Positions 6,668-9,904 of a stretch of DNA of 9,904 bases are shown here, piece by piece. Source of the DNA: Gammaproteobacteria bacterium. Its GTDB lineage: Bacteria; Pseudomonadota; Gammaproteobacteria; SZUA-229. The stretch is from positions 1-9,904 of the forward strand of contig DAOWFN010000195.1 in the NCBI GenBank assembly GCA_030637945.1, read 5' to 3'. The first letter of the stretch is position 1, and every line of letters begins with the position of its first letter. A model generated the notes under the pieces. That model ran no database searches and was not told the DNA's origin. It worked only from the letters and a program-made list of their open reading frames with translations. A program made the translations under genes and the position numbers.

Positions 6668-7488
6668 TTTAGATTATTATTAATAAATGATTTAAGGCCA
6701 TTAACATAAGATGCGCCGCTGATTATAAAACCATCATTATGTCCACCTAGCATTTCTAAAAATTGTTTTGGCTCTGGTGCGGCCTCGAAAATTTCACGAC
6801 CTTCATCGTAAGGGATAATTTCATCATCCTTGCTGTGTGCGACCATAACAGGGCAGGAAATATTCTTTACGTATTTTTTTGTGTCGTATTTGAAGTGGGT
6901 GAGCCAGCGTATCGGCAAAAAAGGATATAACCTTTGCCCCATGGCCGGTACAGAGGTGAAGCCTGACTCTATAATTAATGCTGCCGGAGCGTGCTTGTTT
7001 GCAAGCTTGCTGGCGATAGCGGCTCCCAGTGATCGACCGAAGATGATGATTTGTTTTTCGCTAATCCCTTGCTTTTGACTTAGATAATTCCAGGCAGCTT
7101 CAGCATCCCGGTAAGTTCCCTTCTCCGTTACTCTCCCTTCGCTTTGACCATAACCCCGGTAATCAAAAATGAAAACGTTTAATCCGAGGCGATGGAAAAT
7201 TTCAATCGAATCTAATCGATGAGATATATTGCCAGCATTACCGTGAAAAAAAAGAACCGTTGCTCTTGCATTCTCATGTGGAATGAACCAGCCGTGCAAC
7301 TTAATATTATCTTCAGTAAAAAATTCTACATCTTGATAAGTAAGACCAATATTTTCAGGTGTGGAAGTAAGATTCCGCCCCGGCATATTCGGGTAAAAGA
7401 TCAGGCTCGCTTGCATAAAATAAACATAGAAGCTGAGCGCAGCATAAATACCGATGCCGACGACCACCAGTTTCCAGATGCTCATCAT
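6664..7488 (-). CDS. Membrane-anchored alpha/beta hydrolase (YfhR/Bem46-like)
   Basis: Serine hydrolase of 274 residues. Residues 5-24 form an N-terminal membrane anchor, with the catalytic domain probably periplasmic. The oxyanion-side motif is FFHGNAGN (80-87), followed by FDYRGYGQSEG (108-118). The nucleophile elbow is GRSLG with Ser153. The acid is Asp221 or Asp222 in HSKDDEIIPY and the base is His250 in GGHNDGF. Length and motif order fit the YfhR/Bem46/ABHD13 group; the substrate is unknown and an esterase or thioesterase role is only generic. The gene overlaps its neighbours on both sides by 4 nt (ATGA at 7485-7488 and 6664-6667), consistent with translational coupling. A second ATG directly follows the first, so Met2 is an alternative start. 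Confidence 0.88.
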   Translation of the reverse strand: MMSIWKLVVVGIGIYAALSFYVYFMQASLIFYPNMPGRNLTSTPENIGLTYQDVEFFTEDNIKLHGWFIPHENARATVLFFHGNAGNISHRLDSIEIFHRLGLNVFIFDYRGYGQSEGRVTEKGTYRDAEAAWNYLSQKQGISEKQIIIFGRSLGAAIASKLANKHAPAALIIESGFTSVPAMGQRLYPFLPIRWLTHFKYDTKKYVKNISCPVMVAHSKDDEIIPYDEGREIFEAAPEPKQFLEMLGGHNDGFIISGASYVNGLKSFINNNLK

Positions 7489-7850
7489 TTACGGAGCAAC
7501 CGATAAGCGATAAAACCATACACACACAGATTAATTGCGACCAAGGCTATCCCCATGGCTACTTGAGCATTATGAGTAAGCTCTGCAGGATAAATCAGCG
7601 GAATAATATAGTGTTCAATAAAGCCTCCCGAGTATCCCTCCTGCCCCGCCAATTTCCTGAGACTGTTCTCCCATGGCGTTAATATGCATACCCAACCTTT
7701 CATCTCAACGACTGCACCCCAGGTAACTGCCGGGAGGTGCAATAACACTACCCACGGCCACTTCAGTACGACGAATCCACCCGCGATGACGAAAGCAATA
7801 AATGCCAGATGGATCAATACCAATACATCAGCTGTCACCTGGTAGAACAA
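7485..7850 (-). CDS. DUF2784 membrane protein with a TTG start
   Basis: Membrane protein of 121 residues, function unknown. It matches DUF2784 along its length: ADVLVLIHLAFIAFVIAGG (7-25), HLPAVTWGAVVEMKGW (38-53), CILTPWENSLRKLAG (55-69) and GYSGGFIEHYIIPLIYP (72-88). Helices are at about 5-27, 34-52 and 96-116. The start codon is TTG at 7850, six nt after a GGAG (7858-7861 on the plus strand, read in reverse). The resulting N-terminus aligns with the usual DUF2784 start, and no in-frame ATG lies nearby upstream. It is first in the operon with the hydrolase and the VTT-like gene. Confidence 0.85.
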   Translation of the reverse strand: MFYQVTADVLVLIHLAFIAFVIAGGFVVLKWPWVVLLHLPAVTWGAVVEMKGWVCILTPWENSLRKLAGQEGYSGGFIEHYIIPLIYPAELTHNAQVAMGIALVAINLCVYGFIAYRLLRK

Positions 7851-7880
7851 ATCAGTCTCCGGAAGTTACCTGCATGCGCG

Positions 7881-7886
7881 ATTATA
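7881..7886 (-). promoter_or_regulatory. -10 box for the DUF2784-hydrolase operon
   Basis: On the minus strand this reads TATAAT, a perfect -10, preceded by ACAA and followed by a GC-rich stretch. The -35 is poor: TTCGAC at a 16-nt spacing (7903-7908) is the best I find. The predicted start is near 7874, giving a leader of about 25 nt. It lies in the 120-bp gap between DUF502 and DUF2784, where I see no convincing terminator for DUF502. Confidence 0.45.
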
Positions 7887-7970
7887 TTGTATGCCTATCA
7901 AGGTCGAAGGTGGGTAGATATTGCGGCATAAATAAAAATGACGCTGACCCCACTGATTCCCTTAACTCTC

Positions 7971-8558
7971 TTACCTGGTGTCCTTACCCGTTATCCCGGC
8001 GGTCAAAGCAAAACGCATCGCCTCTTCCATGCTCATCTTTATCGGGCGCACATGTTCGCTGGGAATAAACAAGGTAAAACCACCGATCATATAACTCATG
8101 GGAAGATAAACCAGCACCTTGTCCTGCCCGCGGAACGACTCTGGCAAACGCTGCTCATCTGTCTGCGTGATAAAACCGATCATATCCATTCCGTTATATG
8201 TCACCGCGACAACCTGACCCAGACCTTCTTTTTTGGGTGTAAAGAAATCAAACAAGTCACGCATCGCTCGATAAACGGTTTTGATCAATGGCAAGCGATA
8301 AAGAATTTTTTCACCTATAGCAAACAACTGACGTATCAAGATCGCCTTCATCAACAAGCCAACGACAAACACAAGAACCAGACCGGCCATCATACCGAGA
8401 CCGGGGAAATAAACCGCTTGCGGCAATAACCACCGTAGCGCCGCACCCATAATATTTTCCGAAGAAACAGCTAACCAGTACAAAAAGTAAATGGTCAGAA
8501 CGATGGGTAACAAGGTGATAAAACCTGTTAGTAAGGTTTTGCTGGTCTCTTTAAACAT
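7971..8558 (-). CDS. DUF502 family membrane protein
   Basis: Membrane protein of 195 residues matching DUF502. Two transmembrane helices (about 8-30 and 52-75) are preceded by the typical TLLTGFITLLPIVLTIY (8-24) start. Then come the conserved LPLIKTVYRAMRDLFDFF (89-106) and a beta-rich soluble part with MIGFITQ (126-132), KVLVYLPMSYMIGGFTLFIP (147-166) and a region around the ERV-like EHVRPIKMSMEEAM. Family function is unknown; members are common in proteobacteria and plants. It is divergent from terC with a 139-bp gap and is read towards the DUF2784 operon, which has its own -10. No clear Shine-Dalgarno precedes the ATG. Confidence 0.87.
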   Translation of the reverse strand: MFKETSKTLLTGFITLLPIVLTIYFLYWLAVSSENIMGAALRWLLPQAVYFPGLGMMAGLVLVFVVGLLMKAILIRQLFAIGEKILYRLPLIKTVYRAMRDLFDFFTPKKEGLGQVVAVTYNGMDMIGFITQTDEQRLPESFRGQDKVLVYLPMSYMIGGFTLFIPSEHVRPIKMSMEEAMRFALTAGITGKDTR

Positions 8559-8697
8559 TAGGGCACCACGGTTAGTAAATACTGATTTTATAAGTATGTC
8601 ACATGGTATTAGAAAAAGGTGTCAAATATCAACATAGTCAGTAACCTCTGGCTCTCTTAATGTAAAATATCCAGCAACATAATATCGAGACCAAACC

Positions 8698-9498
8698 ATG
8701 GAAACATTATTTACCCTGGAAAACCTGATCAATCTCTTTTTACTCATCATGCTGCAAGCGGTATTGGGTTTCGACAACCTGCTTTACATCGCCATCGAAT
8801 CAAAACGTGTCGCACCAGACAAACAGGCGCAAGTTAGAAAGATCGGCATCGCCCTGGCAGTCATCTTACGATTGGTATTGTTATTCGCCGTGATGGAGGT
8901 CATCACCGCATTCCAGGGAGTCTTATTCGAGATAGATCTGCAGGGAATTGCTAGCGGCAGTTTTAACCTGCATAGCTTAATCGTGTTGTTCGGCGGAGTA
9001 TTTATACTGTACACCGCTATGAAAGAAATCCTGCATATGATGGCATTAGAGGAAACAGGTCTTGCTAAACCACGGCAACGCTCGTTTTACTCCGCCCTGT
9101 TCTGGATCGTTACCATGAATGCCATCTTCTCATTCGACTCCATACTAAGCGCACTTGCATTTACCGATGTGTTTGCCGTCATGGCAACCGCGATCATCAT
9201 CGGCGGCATATTAATGATCTGGTTATCCGATGAAGTGGCCGTATTTTTACAAAAAAACCGTATGTATGAAGTCGTCGGTTTATTTGTTTTATTTTTGGTC
9301 GGCATCATGCTGGTATCGGAAGGCGGTCATCTGTCGCACTTACAATTTGCCGGCCACGCCGTTGAACCCATGGGTAAAGCGACATTTTATTTCGTGATAG
9401 CAGTCGTCTTACTGGTAAACATCGTGCAATCACGTTACCGCAAGAAATTGCAATTACTTAAACAGGAACGCGCGATAGCCGACAGGAGCTGGATGTAA
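8698..9498 (+). CDS. TerC-family integral membrane protein
   Basis: Polytopic inner-membrane protein of 266 residues with about seven hydrophobic segments. The two TerC hallmarks are present and intramembrane: GFDN with Asp26 (24-27) and SFDS with Asp147 (145-148). Between them lie ILRLVLLFAVMEVI (56-69) and VLFGGVFILYTAMKEI (96-111). TerC/Alx/YoaE relatives are linked to tellurite resistance and to manganese export or loading of exported enzymes. No ter operon surrounds this gene, so tellurite resistance should not be assumed; metal ion handling is the better guess. The ATG follows a weak GAG (spacing about 9). The upstream gap holds CATAAT (8678-8683) and TGTAAAAT (8661-8668) as possible -10 boxes, neither with a good -35. 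It converges with an APC-type permease, and the REP-like array lies between them. Confidence 0.85.
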   Translation: METLFTLENLINLFLLIMLQAVLGFDNLLYIAIESKRVAPDKQAQVRKIGIALAVILRLVLLFAVMEVITAFQGVLFEIDLQGIASGSFNLHSLIVLFGGVFILYTAMKEILHMMALEETGLAKPRQRSFYSALFWIVTMNAIFSFDSILSALAFTDVFAVMATAIIIGGILMIWLSDEVAVFLQKNRMYEVVGLFVLFLVGIMLVSEGGHLSHLQFAGHAVEPMGKATFYFVIAVVLLVNIVQSRYRKKLQLLKQERAIADRSWM

Positions 9499-9504
9499 AT
9501 AAAC

Positions 9505-9529
9505 TACCCCGCAGCAAGCTGACGGGGTA
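9505..9529. repeat. Short GC-rich hairpin just after terC
   Basis: TACCCCG-CAGC pairs with GCTG-(A)-CGGGGTA, giving an 11-bp stem with one bulged A and a 2-nt AA turn. It begins 7 nt after the terC stop codon. There is no T-run after it (TTAATTCATTC), so it is not a textbook intrinsic terminator; it may stabilise the transcript 3' end. A second copy of its core lies at 9624. Confidence 0.65.
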
Positions 9530-9543
9530 TTAATTCATTCATT

Positions 9544-9614
9544 GTAGGCCGGGATAAGCGCTAGCGTTCCCGGCTGCGACTATGCCTGCAACGCTAACGC
9601 TTATGCAGGCCTAC
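9544..9614. repeat. REP/BIME-like inverted pair of 31-nt hairpin units
   Basis: Two hairpin units face each other: 9544-9574 (plus) and 9584-9614 (its inverted partner), separated by 9 nt. Each starts with GTAGGCC, continues with a stem arm, a 13-nt loop and the closing arm, and ends in GGC. The loops, TAAGCGCTAGCGT and (inverted) TAAGCGTTAGCGT, differ at one base. The stems differ but both pair perfectly: GCCGGGA/TCCCGGC at 9548-9554/9568-9574 and GCCTGCA/TGCAGGC at 9584-9590/9604-9610. This layout, in a convergent intergenic gap, is typical of REP sequences arranged as a BIME. The transposase that mobilises such elements (RAYT) is not in the window. Confidence 0.8.
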
Positions 9615-9623
9615 TTATGTATT

Positions 9624-9645
9624 CGCAGCAAGCTGCGGGGAATTA
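9624..9645. repeat. Second copy of the hairpin sequence, on the other side of the REP pair
   Basis: CGCAGCAAGCTGCGGGG at 9624-9640 repeats the core of the 9505-9529 hairpin in the same orientation; with one base (the bulged A) removed, the match runs through CGCAGCAAGCTG, CGGGG and on into ATTAA. Here the stem is shorter (CGCAGC/GCTGCG). The two copies are 114 bp apart and bracket the REP pair. Confidence 0.6.
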
Positions 9646-9677
9646 AACCCCCAGAGATTAAAGTCAGAATACAACAG

Positions 9678-9712
9678 GGGCTGGTGCTTTTTAAATAAAC
9701 CAGCCCTCTTTT
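9678..9712 (+). terminator. Rho-independent terminator between terC and the permease gene
   Basis: Perfect 8-bp stem GGGCTGGT (9678-9685) / ACCAGCCC (9699-9706), a 13-nt AT-rich loop, then TCTTTT (9707-9712). It faces the plus strand and should end terC transcripts. Its T-run overlaps the stop codon of the convergent permease gene (9711-9713), so the same hairpin lies right after that gene and may also slow transcription from the right, although the minus side has no long T-run. Confidence 0.8.
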
Positions 9713-9904
9713 AGTTACTAACGAAATTAATAGCTTCGCTCAGAACAAACGCAAAACTGACAAAGAAACCCATGATCGGTATCCATATCGGAAACACTCT
9801 TACATCATCAGGATGCGGGTCACGTCTTTTAATTCGCCATAGCGCAAGATTTACAACCGAAAAAACTGTCAACATTATTACCGAAGTTGCTTCTGCAAGT
9901 GAAC
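9711..9904 (-). CDS. C-terminus of a membrane transporter, probably APC-type amino acid permease (5' end outside the window)
   Basis: Last 63 residues of a membrane protein, translated from the minus strand; the start lies beyond the right edge. A hydrophobic helix (TSVIMLTVFSVVNLALW) is followed by a basic cytoplasmic loop with RIKRRDP, then HPDDVRVFPIWIPIMGFF leading into a final helix and a short tail ending NFVSN. The pattern 'NLALWRIKRRDP ... VRVFPIWIPIMGF' is typical of the last helices of APC-superfamily amino acid transporters. The substrate cannot be told from this fragment. It converges with terC. Confidence 0.65.
   Translation of the reverse strand, partial: SLAEATSVIMLTVFSVVNLALWRIKRRDPHPDDVRVFPIWIPIMGFFVSFAFVLSEAINFVSN

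Noticed and set aside
7851..7970. Possible terminator after DUF502 ahead of the DUF2784 operon
   Set aside because: There is a T-rich stretch on the minus strand, but the preceding GTGGGGTCAGC region folds only weakly.
8698..9498. Reading the TerC gene as a tellurite resistance determinant
   Set aside because: No terABDEZ-type genes are nearby, and most chromosomal TerC proteins are unrelated to tellurite; only the family name is supported.
1..9904. CRISPR array, phage, toxin-antitoxin or biosynthetic cluster
   Set aside because: I looked for short spaced repeats, integrases, small toxin pairs and large modular enzymes and found none; the only regular repeats are the 144-bp coding units and the REP-like pair.

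Overview
The window reads as a compact stretch of a proteobacterial, most likely gammaproteobacterial, chromosome. The reasons are a Nei-type DNA glycosylase, a TerC membrane protein, DUF502, DUF2784 and DUF2132/VF530 proteins, a REP/BIME-type palindrome pair between convergent genes, and a perfect FNR/ANR-type operator. I cannot name the genus. I see no phage genes, insertion sequences, CRISPR array, tRNA or rRNA.

Left block (1-3599, minus strand). This is a tight operon read leftwards: a secreted thioredoxin-like protein, a Tat-exported gluconate 2-dehydrogenase subunit 3-like protein, a GMC flavoprotein and then endonuclease VIII (nei), which runs off the left edge. The first three overlap one another by 8 and 4 nt. 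They look like one exported flavin oxidoreductase module, in which the small Tat subunit probably carries the FAD subunit out and the thioredoxin-like protein acts in the same compartment. nei follows after 15 nt and is probably only a co-transcribed passenger.

Middle block (3600-5886). A 194-bp divergent region leads into a lipoprotein made of seven 48-residue FG-GAP/VCBS repeats, probably one complete seven-bladed propeller. Convergent to it are a small cupin and a DUF2132 protein. Divergent from DUF2132 is a 64-residue HIG1-domain membrane protein, with an exact FNR-type box, a good -10 and a strong ribosome-binding site in front of it. This points to oxygen-responsive expression of a 'hypoxia-induced' family protein.

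Right block (5999-9904). DUF2784, a membrane-anchored alpha/beta hydrolase and a possible VTT/DedA-like membrane protein form a minus-strand operon linked by two ATGA overlaps. DUF2784 most likely starts at TTG. Upstream lie a DUF502 membrane protein (minus) and, divergent from it, a TerC-family protein (plus). terC converges with the 3' end of an APC-type permease that enters from the right edge. The gap between them holds a short hairpin, a pair of inverted 31-nt REP units with covarying stems, a second copy of the short hairpin sequence and a strong intrinsic terminator.

The best leads are the FNR-HIG1 promoter, the covarying REP pair, the indel-free 7 x 144-bp propeller gene, and the GMC protein, which seems to lack the usual active-site His/Asn pair.
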